From: Paenibacillus sp. FSL R7-0273
GTDB taxonomy: Bacteria; Bacillota; Bacilli; Paenibacillales; Paenibacillaceae
Length of the DNA: 64,000 nucleotides
Direction of reading: 5' to 3'
Assembly (NCBI RefSeq): GCF_000758625.1
Contig: NZ_CP009283.1
Coordinates: forward strand, 817,501-881,500
Below the pieces are notes generated by a model. It saw only the letters and a list, made by a program, of their open reading frames with translations, was not told where the DNA came from and searched no databases. Position numbers and translations under genes: made by a program. Shown here one piece after another: positions 34,589 through 43,127 of this stretch (positions are counted from its first letter, which is position 1; each line of letters starts with the position of its first letter).

Positions 34589-34641
34589 AGCAATTAATCT
34601 CGATGTGATTGTACGATATTCTGGTTTTCGAAGGTGGTTCC

Positions 34642-34986
34642 ATGGCAGAACTGGAGAACAGCGAGCAGAAGAAGAAGATGTGCCAGATCTACAATGAGAT
34701 CTCCAAGGAATTGTTTGGTTTCGGGACGACCCTGCTCCGCGTAACTGTCGATCAGCGGGTCATTACCTTTCACGCCAAGCACCGCAGATCTCCCCGGTCA
34801 ACCGCCCTGGAGGGCGAGGCGCCGGAGCTTAAGCAGGAAGTGGACTTCCGGATGTCGCTGCTGTTTAAGAAAAGATTCAAAGAACGGCTTGAAGAAGAGA
34901 TGGGCCTGACGATTGAGGTTCTGCTCAGAGATTACGATGCACCGACCCAGTGGGCCTTTACGAATATGATACTGGCCGGCGAATAA
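34642..34986 (+). CDS. DUF2294 / MpsC-like protein
   Basis: A 114-residue soluble protein that resembles the DUF2294 family, sometimes called MpsC after a gene tied to a sodium-translocating system. The start is NSEQKKKMCQIYNEISKELFGFGTTLLRVTVDQRVITFH, and the second half is SLLFKKRFKERLEEEMGLTIEVLLRDYDAPTQWAFTNMILAGE. ATG 34642 follows AAGGTGG; an upstream in-frame ATG at 34609 has no site. It appears monocistronic, with a promoter at 34560 and a terminator at 35085. Its role here is unknown. Confidence 0.7.
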   Translation: MAELENSEQKKKMCQIYNEISKELFGFGTTLLRVTVDQRVITFHAKHRRSPRSTALEGEAPELKQEVDFRMSLLFKKRFKERLEEEMGLTIEVLLRDYDAPTQWAFTNMILAGE

Positions 34987-35084
34987 CAGCTTCATCATAT
35001 CTGCGGATTTTTGCTTTTGATCTATCTTAAGCGAAGACCGTCCTTCTATAACGGGTAGCTCTTAACTTTGTTTACACAAAGGAA

Positions 35085-35122
35085 AGTGTTCTTGTTCCTA
35101 CAAGAATGCTTTCTTTTTTTTA
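35085..35122 (+). terminator. Strong hairpin terminator before the purine transporter operon
   Basis: GAAAGTGTTCTTG pairs with CAAGAATGCTTTC (one G-T pair) and is followed by eight Ts. It lies about 100 bp after the DUF2294 stop and about 45 bp before the next start codon. It may simply end the DUF2294 mRNA, or act as an attenuator in the leader of the downstream operon. Confidence 0.85.
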
Positions 35123-35165
35123 TGGAAAAATAGATCACAACTATATTCTCAGGAGGTTTTTACTA

Positions 35166-36251
35166 ATGAAAAAGATCATGACTACCGGCCTTGCACTGGC
35201 CCTGACTTCAATGCTGGCGGCTTGCGGTTCCAACAATGCGGCAACGAACAACACAGGTACTGACAATGCGGCAACAGGAAACACAGCGTCCGGAGAGCCG
35301 GCGGAGCTGGTCATTTCCACTTGGGGCTTCTCGGAGGATTTCTTCAAGGAAGCGGTCTATGCGCCTTTTGAGAAAGAGCATAATGTCAAAATCGTCGTGG
35401 AAATCGGCAACAACGCCGAGCGCCTGAACAAAATCCGTCAAGGCAGCTCCAACGTCGATGTAGTCTACCTGTCCGATTATTACGCGCAGCAGGCGATCAA
35501 TGAAGGTTTATTTGAAACGATCGACAGCAGCAAGATCCCGAATCTCCAGAACATTTATGATATCGCAAAAGCACCGCTTGGCGCAGATTATGGCCCGGCC
35601 TACACAATCGGACGTCTGGGCATTGCCTACAATCCGGCTCTGACCTCAGGCGAAGTAACAGCATGGAGTGACCTGTGGACCAAATTTGATAAAAACCTGG
35701 CGATGCCGGCGATTACCGCTACAGCAGGCCCGATGATCGTTGATGCGGCATCCCTAGCTGCAGGCAACGCAGACTTCAATGAAGATACAGCATTCACGAA
35801 GCTGAAGGAGCTGGACAGCAATGTTGTGAAATACTACGGCCAGACCTCCGAGTATGTGAACATGTTCGGCCAGGAGGAAATCGCCGGCGGCCCGATCATG
35901 GAAATGTACTTCAAGGATCTTCAGGCGGCTGTGCCTGATGCCAAATTCGTTGCACCTTCCGAAGGCGCTTATGCCGTAATGAACACCGTTAACGTAGTTA
36001 AAGGCACTGACAATAAAGAGCTGGCTGAAGAGTTCATCAACTGGCAGCTGAGCGAGGAAGTCCAGGATGCCTCCGCCAAAGCAAAGGTGGATTCCCCGGT
36101 TAACATGAACGTAATGCTGACACCTGAAGAAGCGGTAGGCGTGACTTACGGTGCGGATGTTATCGGCCAGCTGCGCAAGCTGGACATGTCGTTCGTGAAC
36201 CAGCACATTACCGAGTGGACCGACCGCTTCAACCGTGAGATCGGCGGCTAA
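35166..36251 (+). CDS. Polyamine-type (PotD-like) ABC solute-binding lipoprotein
   Basis: A 361-residue lipoprotein, signal MKKIMTTGLALALTSMLAAC with Cys20 as lipid site. The mature part (ELVISTWGFSEDFFKEAVYAPFEKEHNVKIVVEIGNNAERLNKI) has the PotD/family 1 fold pattern of STWGF near the start and VDVVYLSDYYAQQA. ATG 35166 lies 9 nt after AGGAGG. Homology points to spermidine/putrescine, but the operon also encodes a nucleoside hydrolase and an adenine deaminase, so I infer a purine nucleoside or base ligand. First gene of a six-gene operon. Confidence 0.88.
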   Translation: MKKIMTTGLALALTSMLAACGSNNAATNNTGTDNAATGNTASGEPAELVISTWGFSEDFFKEAVYAPFEKEHNVKIVVEIGNNAERLNKIRQGSSNVDVVYLSDYYAQQAINEGLFETIDSSKIPNLQNIYDIAKAPLGADYGPAYTIGRLGIAYNPALTSGEVTAWSDLWTKFDKNLAMPAITATAGPMIVDAASLAAGNADFNEDTAFTKLKELDSNVVKYYGQTSEYVNMFGQEEIAGGPIMEMYFKDLQAAVPDAKFVAPSEGAYAVMNTVNVVKGTDNKELAEEFINWQLSEEVQDASAKAKVDSPVNMNVMLTPEEAVGVTYGADVIGQLRKLDMSFVNQHITEWTDRFNREIGG

Positions 36252-36253
36252 GG

Positions 36254-37216
36254 ATGACAGCGCGTAAAAAGGTCATTCTGGATGTCGATACAGGAGTGGA
36301 CGATGCGCTGGCCATTATGCTGGCTGTAACGAGCGGACAGCTCGATATTCTCGGAATCACCACGGTCAGCGGCAATGTCTCGCTGAACCAGGCGACTCTG
36401 AATACCTGCAAGATTCTGGAGCTGCTCGGCGTGTCCGGGCAGATTCCGGTCTTCCGGGGGGCGGACCAGCCGCTGGTCCGGGATAGCGTGTTCGAGCATC
36501 GTGTACACGGCTCAGACGGGATTGGCGGCGCGCTTACCGCTATGACGGTAACGAAGCAATCTGAAGCAGAGCGAGCGGAGGATTTCATCATCCGCCAGGT
36601 GCTGGAACAGCCCGGTGAGGTCACGCTGATTATGACCGCGCCGCTGACCAACCTGGCACGTGCGCTGCACAAATGCCCGGAGCTGACCCAGCATGCCGCC
36701 GAGGTGATCGTGATGGGCGGTGTGGTGCAGGGCTTCGGCAACATTACGCCGACGGCCGAATACAACATGTACGTCGATCCGGAGGCGGCCAAGTTGGTGC
36801 TGGCGGCCGGGTTCCCCCGGCTGACGCTGGTCGGGCTGGATGTGACACGCAAGGCGCTGCTAAGCGCAGACGATATAACGAGGCTGCAGAATCCGGTCAT
36901 CCGCGATTATGTGGAGAAGAGTACGGCAGATTACCGCACGCGATATTGGGAACGGAACGGTGTGCAGGCCTGTGCGCTGCATGATCCGCTGGCGGTGGGT
37001 GTGGCACTGAACCGCTCATTCGTTACTGTGCGTGATTATTATGTGGATGTTGAGACAAGAAGTGACCTTTGCGACGGCCAGACCGTCTGCGATTTCCAGA
37101 ACCGGCTGGGACGGCCGGCGAATGCCGGTGTCTGCCTGGAGGTGGATGCGCCCGCTTTTCTGGAATGCTTCATTAACAGCTTGAACCAAGAGCCGAAGAA
37201 GGACGGGAGTCATTAG
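36254..37216 (+). CDS. Inosine/uridine-preferring-type nucleoside hydrolase
   Basis: Hydrolyses the N-glycosidic bond of ribonucleosides to base and ribose. The 320 residues include the calcium-binding DVDTGVDDA at 10-18, the NITPTAEYNMYVDPEAA substrate loop, and ALHDPLAV with the active-site histidine and metal aspartate. ATG is 2 bp after the binding-protein stop. Its presence inside the transporter operon is the main clue that the transporter brings in nucleosides. Released ribose could feed the ribokinase at 6818. Confidence 0.93.
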   Translation: MTARKKVILDVDTGVDDALAIMLAVTSGQLDILGITTVSGNVSLNQATLNTCKILELLGVSGQIPVFRGADQPLVRDSVFEHRVHGSDGIGGALTAMTVTKQSEAERAEDFIIRQVLEQPGEVTLIMTAPLTNLARALHKCPELTQHAAEVIVMGGVVQGFGNITPTAEYNMYVDPEAAKLVLAAGFPRLTLVGLDVTRKALLSADDITRLQNPVIRDYVEKSTADYRTRYWERNGVQACALHDPLAVGVALNRSFVTVRDYYVDVETRSDLCDGQTVCDFQNRLGRPANAGVCLEVDAPAFLECFINSLNQEPKKDGSH

Positions 37217-37217
37217 A

Positions 37218-38036
37218 ATGAATAAAAAAGCATTGTACCTGCTGCTGCCGGGCCTGTTGTTCCTGGCGGCCTTCATGCTGGTCCCGATTACGCTGACGGT
37301 TGCCTCGACTTTTGTGCAGGACGGGAAGCTGACGCTGGAAGGGTATCTGCACTTTTTCCGGGACGGGTATTTTAACCGCATCCTGCTGACTACGCTCCGG
37401 GTGAGTGTGGTGACGACGCTGGTCTGCATGCTGCTCGGCTATCCGGCAGCTTATTATATCTCACGGGCAAGCGCCCGCAAGAAGAGCATTTTGCTGGCAC
37501 TGTCGATTTTTCCGCTGCTGACGAGCCCTGTTGTACGTTCGTTTAGCTGGATGATTATCCTCGGCAAAAAAGGGCTGATCAACTCCTTCCTGGTCAACAT
37601 AGGACTGATCGATAAGCCGCTGGATATTCTCTATACGCCGACTGCGATGATGATCGGGCTTGTGCATCTGTTCCTGCCGCTGATCATCATCACGCTGCTC
37701 GGGGTTATGGAGAATCTGGATCACGAGCTGGTGCGGGCGGCGCGCAGTCTGGGGGCTTCCCCGTTTGCCGCATTCCGCAAAATCACCTTCCCGCTGACGG
37801 TGCCGGGCCTGATCATCGGCGGCATTCTCGTCTTTGTCGGCAGCCTTACGGCGTATACAACGCCTGCACTGCTCGGCGGTAAGGAACGGGTGGTCTCCAC
37901 CTTCCTGTACCAGAACGCTATGACGCTGAACGACTGGCAGGCGGCCTCGGTCATCGCGGTCATTATGATTGTTATTACATTTGTGGTGGTGGGGCTGATG
38001 AATGCCTGGGCCAACCGCCTGAATCCGAAGGGGTGA
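37218..38036 (+). CDS. Polyamine-type ABC permease (PotB-like)
   Basis: A 272-residue permease with six predicted helices. The coupling loop is DHELVRAARSLGASPFAAFRKITFPLTVPG (about 172-201). The start ATG is 1 bp after the hydrolase stop. The partner of the next gene. Confidence 0.92.
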   Translation: MNKKALYLLLPGLLFLAAFMLVPITLTVASTFVQDGKLTLEGYLHFFRDGYFNRILLTTLRVSVVTTLVCMLLGYPAAYYISRASARKKSILLALSIFPLLTSPVVRSFSWMIILGKKGLINSFLVNIGLIDKPLDILYTPTAMMIGLVHLFLPLIIITLLGVMENLDHELVRAARSLGASPFAAFRKITFPLTVPGLIIGGILVFVGSLTAYTTPALLGGKERVVSTFLYQNAMTLNDWQAASVIAVIMIVITFVVVGLMNAWANRLNPKG

Positions 38037-38040
38037 GAAC

Positions 38041-38829
38041 ATGAAGGAAGGCAACCGCGTGCTGTCCTTGTACACACTGCTGGTCTTTATATTTTTGCTG
38101 GGTCCGCTCGTAATCATCTCGATTACTTCCTTTGAGCCGGGCACGGTCCTGAAATTCCCCCCTGAGGGCTTTTCGCTGAAATGGTACCGGAATATTTTTG
38201 AGGTCAGCGCCTTTATGGACACCTTCAAAACCTCCATTATCATCTCGCTGCTCGGCAATCTGCTGGCGCTCCTGCTGGGTGTGCCTGCGGCCTATGCGCT
38301 GAGCCGTTACCGGTTCCGCGGGCGGGATACGCTGAATGCGATTTTCCTGTCGCCGGTGCTGATTCCCGGGATTGTGCTGGGCTTCACGCTGCTGCGCTAC
38401 CTGATTGTCGTCTACGGGCTGCCGATTTACGCCGGACTGCTGATTGGCCATACGGTCATTATGCTGCCGTTTATTATCCGGGTCATTGCTTCAAGCCTGG
38501 AGAATTTCGATTTTGCGGTGGAGGAGGCGGCTCAGAGCCTGGGAGCTTCGAGACTGTACACGTTCTTCAAAATCGTACTGCCCAACATCCGCTCGGGGAT
38601 TCTGGCGGCGATTCTGATCGCTTTTCTGGAGTCGTTCAACAACGTCGATATTTCCGTCTTCATGACCGGTCCGGGGATCAGTACCCTGCCGATTCAAATG
38701 CTGACCTATGTGCAAAATTACTTCGATCCTACAATTGCCGCGATCTCCGTCATTCTGATGGTGCTGACGGCAGCGCTGATGTTCGTCATCGAGCGGCTGA
38801 TGGGATTCGCTTATTTCACCAAAAGATAG
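38041..38829 (+). CDS. Polyamine-type ABC permease (PotC-like)
   Basis: A 262-residue permease with six helices and the coupling loop EEAAQSLGASRLYTFFKIVLPNIRSGI (about 162-188). It starts 4 bp after its partner's stop and completes the channel dimer. Confidence 0.92.
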   Translation: MKEGNRVLSLYTLLVFIFLLGPLVIISITSFEPGTVLKFPPEGFSLKWYRNIFEVSAFMDTFKTSIIISLLGNLLALLLGVPAAYALSRYRFRGRDTLNAIFLSPVLIPGIVLGFTLLRYLIVVYGLPIYAGLLIGHTVIMLPFIIRVIASSLENFDFAVEEAAQSLGASRLYTFFKIVLPNIRSGILAAILIAFLESFNNVDISVFMTGPGISTLPIQMLTYVQNYFDPTIAAISVILMVLTAALMFVIERLMGFAYFTKR

Positions 38830-38859
38830 CCAATTAAAGGATAACGGAGGCATAACGCA

Positions 38860-39924
38860 ATGTCACTTTTAAGTCTTGAGCAGGTATCGGTTGCTTATGA
38901 CAACCGTCTGATACTGGAGGATTTCAATCTGTCGCTGGCCAAAGGGCAACTGCTTTCCCTGCTCGGCCCCAGCGGCTGCGGCAAAACAACGACCCTGCGC
39001 CTGATCGCCGGATTTCTGAATGCGGAAGCGGGAGCTTTTATGTTCGGGGGAAAGGATTACACCAAGGTTCCGGTCGAAAAGCGTAATTTCGGCTTCGTGT
39101 TCCAGAGCTATGCGCTGTTCCCGCATCTGTCGGTGTTTGATAATGTGGCGTTCGGCCTGCGACTGCGCAAGCTGAAGGAAGCGGAAGTGAAGAAGCGGGT
39201 AACCCGGATGCTGGAGATTGTCAGTCTGGGCGGCTTTGAAAAAAGACTTCCGGCAGCCCTGTCCGGCGGACAGCGCCAGCGGGTCGCGATTGCCCGGGCG
39301 CTCGTCATTGAGCCGGATCTGCTGCTGTTCGACGAACCTCTGAGCAACCTCGACGCGAACCTGCGGGTGAACATGCGCGTGGAAATCCGCCGCATCCAGC
39401 AGGAGCTGGGCATCACGACCGTATATGTCTCCCATGACCAGGAGGAGTGTTTCTCGATCTCCGATCAGGTGGCGGTGATGAACAATGGCAAAATCGAGCA
39501 GCTAGACAAGCCGTCGGCCATCTTCAAATACCCGGCCAGCGAGTTCGTGGCCCGGTTTATCGGGTTCGGGAACTTTATCGCTTTTGACGGACGGAATGAT
39601 GAGGGTTCGGATATTGAGCTTAGCAGAGGAGCGCTGAAGTTTCAGGCGGCCAAACGGCCGGAGGGCCTCGGTAACACAGGATTGCTTGGAGCGATCCGCC
39701 CTGATGATCTGCAGCTGTTTGCAGCCAGCCCGGAGCCGGGCACGGCCAGTAATATTTTGCCGGGAACGGTGCAGATTAGCACGTATCTGGGCCGCAGCTA
39801 CCAGTATCAGGTGGAGACGGAGCTGGGTGTATTCACGGTGAATCAGGAGATGGAGCAGCCATTCGTGCAGGGACAGCGGGTTACGGTTTATTTTCCAAAA
39901 GAGAAGCTGGTGCTGGTGCAGTAG
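38860..39924 (+). CDS. ABC transporter ATPase (PotA-like)
   Basis: A 354-residue ATPase energising the transporter. Walker A GPSGCGKTT, signature LSGGQRQRVAIARAL, Walker B LLLFDEPLSNLD and the switch histidine in YVSHDQEE are all present. The C-terminal TOBE-like region (about 240-354) is typical of PotA/MalK subunits. Unlike the sugar transporters in this window, this one has its own ATPase. Confidence 0.95.
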   Translation: MSLLSLEQVSVAYDNRLILEDFNLSLAKGQLLSLLGPSGCGKTTTLRLIAGFLNAEAGAFMFGGKDYTKVPVEKRNFGFVFQSYALFPHLSVFDNVAFGLRLRKLKEAEVKKRVTRMLEIVSLGGFEKRLPAALSGGQRQRVAIARALVIEPDLLLFDEPLSNLDANLRVNMRVEIRRIQQELGITTVYVSHDQEECFSISDQVAVMNNGKIEQLDKPSAIFKYPASEFVARFIGFGNFIAFDGRNDEGSDIELSRGALKFQAAKRPEGLGNTGLLGAIRPDDLQLFAASPEPGTASNILPGTVQISTYLGRSYQYQVETELGVFTVNQEMEQPFVQGQRVTVYFPKEKLVLVQ

Positions 39925-39943
39925 CGCTTCATAAGGAGCAGAC

Positions 39944-41668
39944 ATGATGATTACAGATCAACTTATACTGAACGCTAAAGTGTACAACAGTTACTATAAA
40001 CGGTTTGAGACAGCGAATGTTGCGGTAAAAGACGGGCGTTTTCTCTATGTCGGCCAGCTTGGTGCGGAAACGTTCGCAGCTAGAGAGACGATTGATGCTA
40101 AGGGGCAGTATCTGGTGCCCGGACTGATTGATATCCACCTGCATATTGAGAGCACGATGATTACACCGGAGACGTTCTCCTATGGTATTCTGCAGCATGG
40201 CGTAACGACGATTGTTCCCGAGCCGCATGAGATGGCCAATGTGTTCGGCGTTGAAGGTGTGCATGAGATGATCCGGGCCAGCAAGGACTGTCTGGTGGAT
40301 ATGTTCTATGCGATTCCGAGCTCGGTGCCTGCAACTCCCCTGGAAACGACGGGCGGCTCGATTGAAATTGCCGATATCGATGAGCTGATGGAGACGGAGC
40401 AGATGATCTGCCTCGGCGAGGTCATGAACTTCGTTGATGTCATCCGTGATCCCGATTGTAAAAGCAACCAGATTCTTCAGCACGTCCGCAGCAAGTATCC
40501 CGGTCTGGTTATCGAAGGACATACGCCGAAGCTGCTCGACCTCGAGCTGCATCAGCTGATCTTTGCCGGGATTGATTCGGATCACACCCATCAGAGCATT
40601 GAAGGCCTGACTGCGCGGATTGCCGCCGGGATGTTCATCGAGATTCAGGAGAAGTCGATGACACCGGAGGTTGTCGACTACCTGATCCAGCATCCGGTCA
40701 GCGAGCATTTCTGCTTCGTGACCGATGATGTAATGACTGACTCGCTCGCAGCGACCGGGCATCTGGATCATCTCGTCCGCAAGGCCATCGCCATGGGCAT
40801 GGCACCGGAGGCCGCTGTCTATGCGGCCACCTACACGCCGGCCAGGCGGATGAAGCTGGACGACCGCGGCGTGATCGCGCCGAACAAAACCGCCGATTAC
40901 CTGCTGCTGTCTGACCTCAGCAGCTTCACGATTGAGGCGGTTTACAAGCGCGGCGCGCAGGTCTGGGACCGCAGCCGGCCGCAGGTGCAAGCAACGCCGG
41001 AGCCGCGCTTCCCGGCGCATTTTTACCGGAGCGTGCAGCTGGCGCCGCTTAGCGCCGGTGACTTCGCGGTGCGCTCGGAGCTGCCGGACGGCCGCTACGG
41101 CGCCCGTGTGATGACGGTCAACAACGTGTCCACGTTTACCGAAGAAAAGCATGTCGAGGCCGAAGTGAAGGACGGCCTGCTGCAATGGCAGGACACCGGC
41201 TGCGGCCTGATCGCCACCTTTGAGCGGTACGGCAAAACCGGAGGCCGCGCCTACGGCCTAATCGTCGGCGACACGATCAAGCGCGGTGCGATTGCGACAA
41301 CGTATTCGCACGACAACCACAACCTGCTCGTTGTCGGACACAACGCCGGGGACATGGCGCTCGCCGCCAATACGGTTATTGCCGAGCAGGGCGGATTCTG
41401 CGTCGTCTGTGACGGCGTAGTGCTGGCCCTGCTGGCGCTGCCGGTCGGTGGCATCCTGACCGAGGCTCCGCTCGCCGAGACGGCGGAGCGCGTGCTGGGG
41501 CTGCGCACAGCGATGGAATCGCTGGGCTACAACCACTACAACCCGATCATGTCGATCAGCACGCATTCGCTGCCGGTAAGTCCGGCGCTGAAGATTACGG
41601 ACTTTGGGCTGATCGATGTTGTCGCGGGCAAGGTAGTGCCGCTGCTGTTCCCGCTGGGGGAAGCGTGA
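39944..41668 (+). CDS. ade: Adenine deaminase (amidohydrolase family)
   Basis: Converts adenine to hypoxanthine and ammonia. The 574-residue length fits the AdeC/YerA family. Metal-binding HLHIEST (about 66) follows PGLIDI; further landmarks are VPEPHEMANVFG, IEGHTPKL with the next histidine, DSDHTHQS, and FVTDDVMTDSL. The C-terminal domain (about 400-570) carries YSHDNHNLLVVGHNAGDMALAAN. Last gene of the operon, 19 bp after the ATPase gene. It links transport and cleavage of purine nucleosides to base salvage. AdeC and its paralogue YerA are hard to tell apart by eye. Confidence 0.9.
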   Translation: MMITDQLILNAKVYNSYYKRFETANVAVKDGRFLYVGQLGAETFAARETIDAKGQYLVPGLIDIHLHIESTMITPETFSYGILQHGVTTIVPEPHEMANVFGVEGVHEMIRASKDCLVDMFYAIPSSVPATPLETTGGSIEIADIDELMETEQMICLGEVMNFVDVIRDPDCKSNQILQHVRSKYPGLVIEGHTPKLLDLELHQLIFAGIDSDHTHQSIEGLTARIAAGMFIEIQEKSMTPEVVDYLIQHPVSEHFCFVTDDVMTDSLAATGHLDHLVRKAIAMGMAPEAAVYAATYTPARRMKLDDRGVIAPNKTADYLLLSDLSSFTIEAVYKRGAQVWDRSRPQVQATPEPRFPAHFYRSVQLAPLSAGDFAVRSELPDGRYGARVMTVNNVSTFTEEKHVEAEVKDGLLQWQDTGCGLIATFERYGKTGGRAYGLIVGDTIKRGAIATTYSHDNHNLLVVGHNAGDMALAANTVIAEQGGFCVVCDGVVLALLALPVGGILTEAPLAETAERVLGLRTAMESLGYNHYNPIMSISTHSLPVSPALKITDFGLIDVVAGKVVPLLFPLGEA

Positions 41669-41780
41669 GGGAGCAGCTGCTGGCGGTTTCGCTGGGTGAA
41701 GCGTGAGGGGGCAGCTGCTGGCGTACCGCTAGGTGACGAGTGAGGAAGGTGCTTCCGCTCCGCTGCGTGAAACGTGAGGA
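41652..41780 (+). repeat. Tandem copies of the adenine deaminase gene end
   Basis: The last codons and stop of the gene (CGCTGGGGGAAGCGTGAGG) recur in degenerate form at 41690, 41727 and 41761, with spacings of 38, 37 and 34 bp. Each copy keeps a TGA or a GTGA. It looks like an old local tandem duplication of the 3' end. Confidence 0.75.
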
Positions 41781-41817
41781 TAAGGCGCTGCCGTTGATTA
41801 GGGCGGAGCGATAAAGG

Positions 41818-41847
41818 AGGGGTGTCCCAAGCGGGATGCCCCTTTTT
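41818..41847 (+). terminator. Intrinsic terminator of the purine operon
   Basis: AGGGGTGTCCC pairs with GGGATGCCCCT (one G-T) around AAGC, followed by five Ts. It lies 150 bp after the adenine deaminase stop. Confidence 0.93.
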
Positions 41848-42034
41848 GCAATACAGAAATTGCAGAGGTAACAGAGGCTCCATACCCGCTGCCGGGTCTG
41901 TGCTGCTCAGTAGTAACTTGGCGTAATTTGTGGGAATGGTGGATTAGCAATGTTGGGCGTTAATTCCGGGCTGGCAGTGCTAATTTTAGAGGGTTAGTAG
42001 CCGATGCCGAGCTGTTAAGGCTGATTTTGAAGAT

Positions 42035-42425
42035 GCTGAATTGCTGAGCTTGAGCGCTGGTGCTGAGTAGCTGATGTTGAGTAGTTGATGTTGAGTAATT
42101 GATGTTGAGTAGTTGATGTTGAGTAGTTGATGTTGAGTAGTTGATGTTGAGTAGCTGAAGTTGAATAGTTGATGTTGAATAGTTGATGTTGAATAGCTGA
42201 TGTTGAATAGCTGATGCTGAATAACTGAAGTTGGATGCTAATGCTGAGCTGTTGATGTTAAGTAGCTGATGTTAAGTAGCTGAATTTGAGTAGCATGGTG
42301 TTGAGTAGCTGGTGTAGAGTAGCTAATGATGAGTAGAAGATGATGATTAGAAGATGCTGAGTAGCTGAAGTTGAGTAGCTGATGCTGAGCTGCTAATGTC
42401 GAGTTGTTAATATCTCGCCACTGCT
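42035..42425 (+). repeat. 14-bp minisatellite (TTGAGTAGTTGATG family)
   Basis: About two dozen copies of a 14-bp unit, nearly exact between 42073 and 42170 and drifting outward (TTGAATAGCTGATG, TTAAGTAGCTGATG). All frames hold stops, so it is non-coding. Confidence 0.92.
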
Positions 42426-42580
42426 GCTGAGCTACTGCTGCTGAGCCATTGATGTTTATCCCCTAACGCCGGCCTGACAACATTACTCCGCTAATACGAC
42501 ACTTTCGGCTGGGCACATTTGTCCGTCAAACGAAATAAGTGTACTTACTGCAGCTATATTGAGGAGAAACCCTCTTATTT

Positions 42581-42725
42581 CCGGAATAGCTGCACTTTGT
42601 ACACTTAAAAAAGCATAAAAGCCCGCTTTTCACCGAAACAGCCCGGAATAGCTGCACAGAGTGCAGTTATTCTGAAAAAAACGCCGAAAACCGCCAGTTT
42701 AGTTGCACAAAGTGCAGTTATCCTG
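42581..42725 (+). repeat. Degenerate array of palindromic TGCAC...GTGCA units
   Basis: TAGCTGCACTTTGTACA, TAGCTGCACAGAGTGCAG and TAGTTGCACAAAGTGCAG begin near 42587, 42649 and 42700, spaced 62 and 51 bp apart. Each holds a palindrome of about 15 bp. A related fragment lies at 4685. I count it as a fifth, decayed member of the 51-bp family. Confidence 0.7.
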
Positions 42726-43127
42726 AAATTCCTGTGTACCTGGTTTAGGGGGATAATCTTCCCGGGAGCGCCGACCAAGCGGATTGGAATTTCGTTTCGT
42801 TTTCGCCGTCCAAGGCTGAACCAGCTGACGTATTTTTGAAGAAGCCAGCAGGAGAACGAGGCATATTCCTGGGTTTCGGCCCGAAAGACTAGCGCGACAG
42901 CGGAGGTTTTTTAAATCGGAGGAGAGTAAGAATACCTCCATAGCGTCCGTAACATGTCCGAGCACGTCCGAAGAAGTCCGAAGCAAGTCCGCCCAAATTT
43001 CCCGCCCGCCGATTGACTAACGTATGACCTGCCCCTATGATGATAAATAATATAAAACATCGCGGCGCGGATCGTATATCGTGCATTTATATTGTGTACC
43101 GTATAGCGCATGAAGGAGAGAGACAGC
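42726..43127. other. Unexplained non-coding stretch
   Basis: About 400 bp with no credible ORF. It holds the palindrome TTTCGGCCCGAAA (42876-42888), a GGAGGTTTTTT block near 42903 that could end a small RNA, and a run of GTCCG motifs (42948-42990). It may be a decayed or dispersed element or an ncRNA; I cannot name it. Confidence 0.4.

Noticed and set aside
34987..35165. Purine or preQ1 riboswitch upstream of the purine operon
   Set aside because: The conserved purine-riboswitch loop and junction sequences and the preQ1 core were not found. Only the terminator hairpin is clear.
39929..41185. 418-residue minus-strand ORF
   Set aside because: Antisense of the adenine deaminase gene; no start signal and no recognisable motif.
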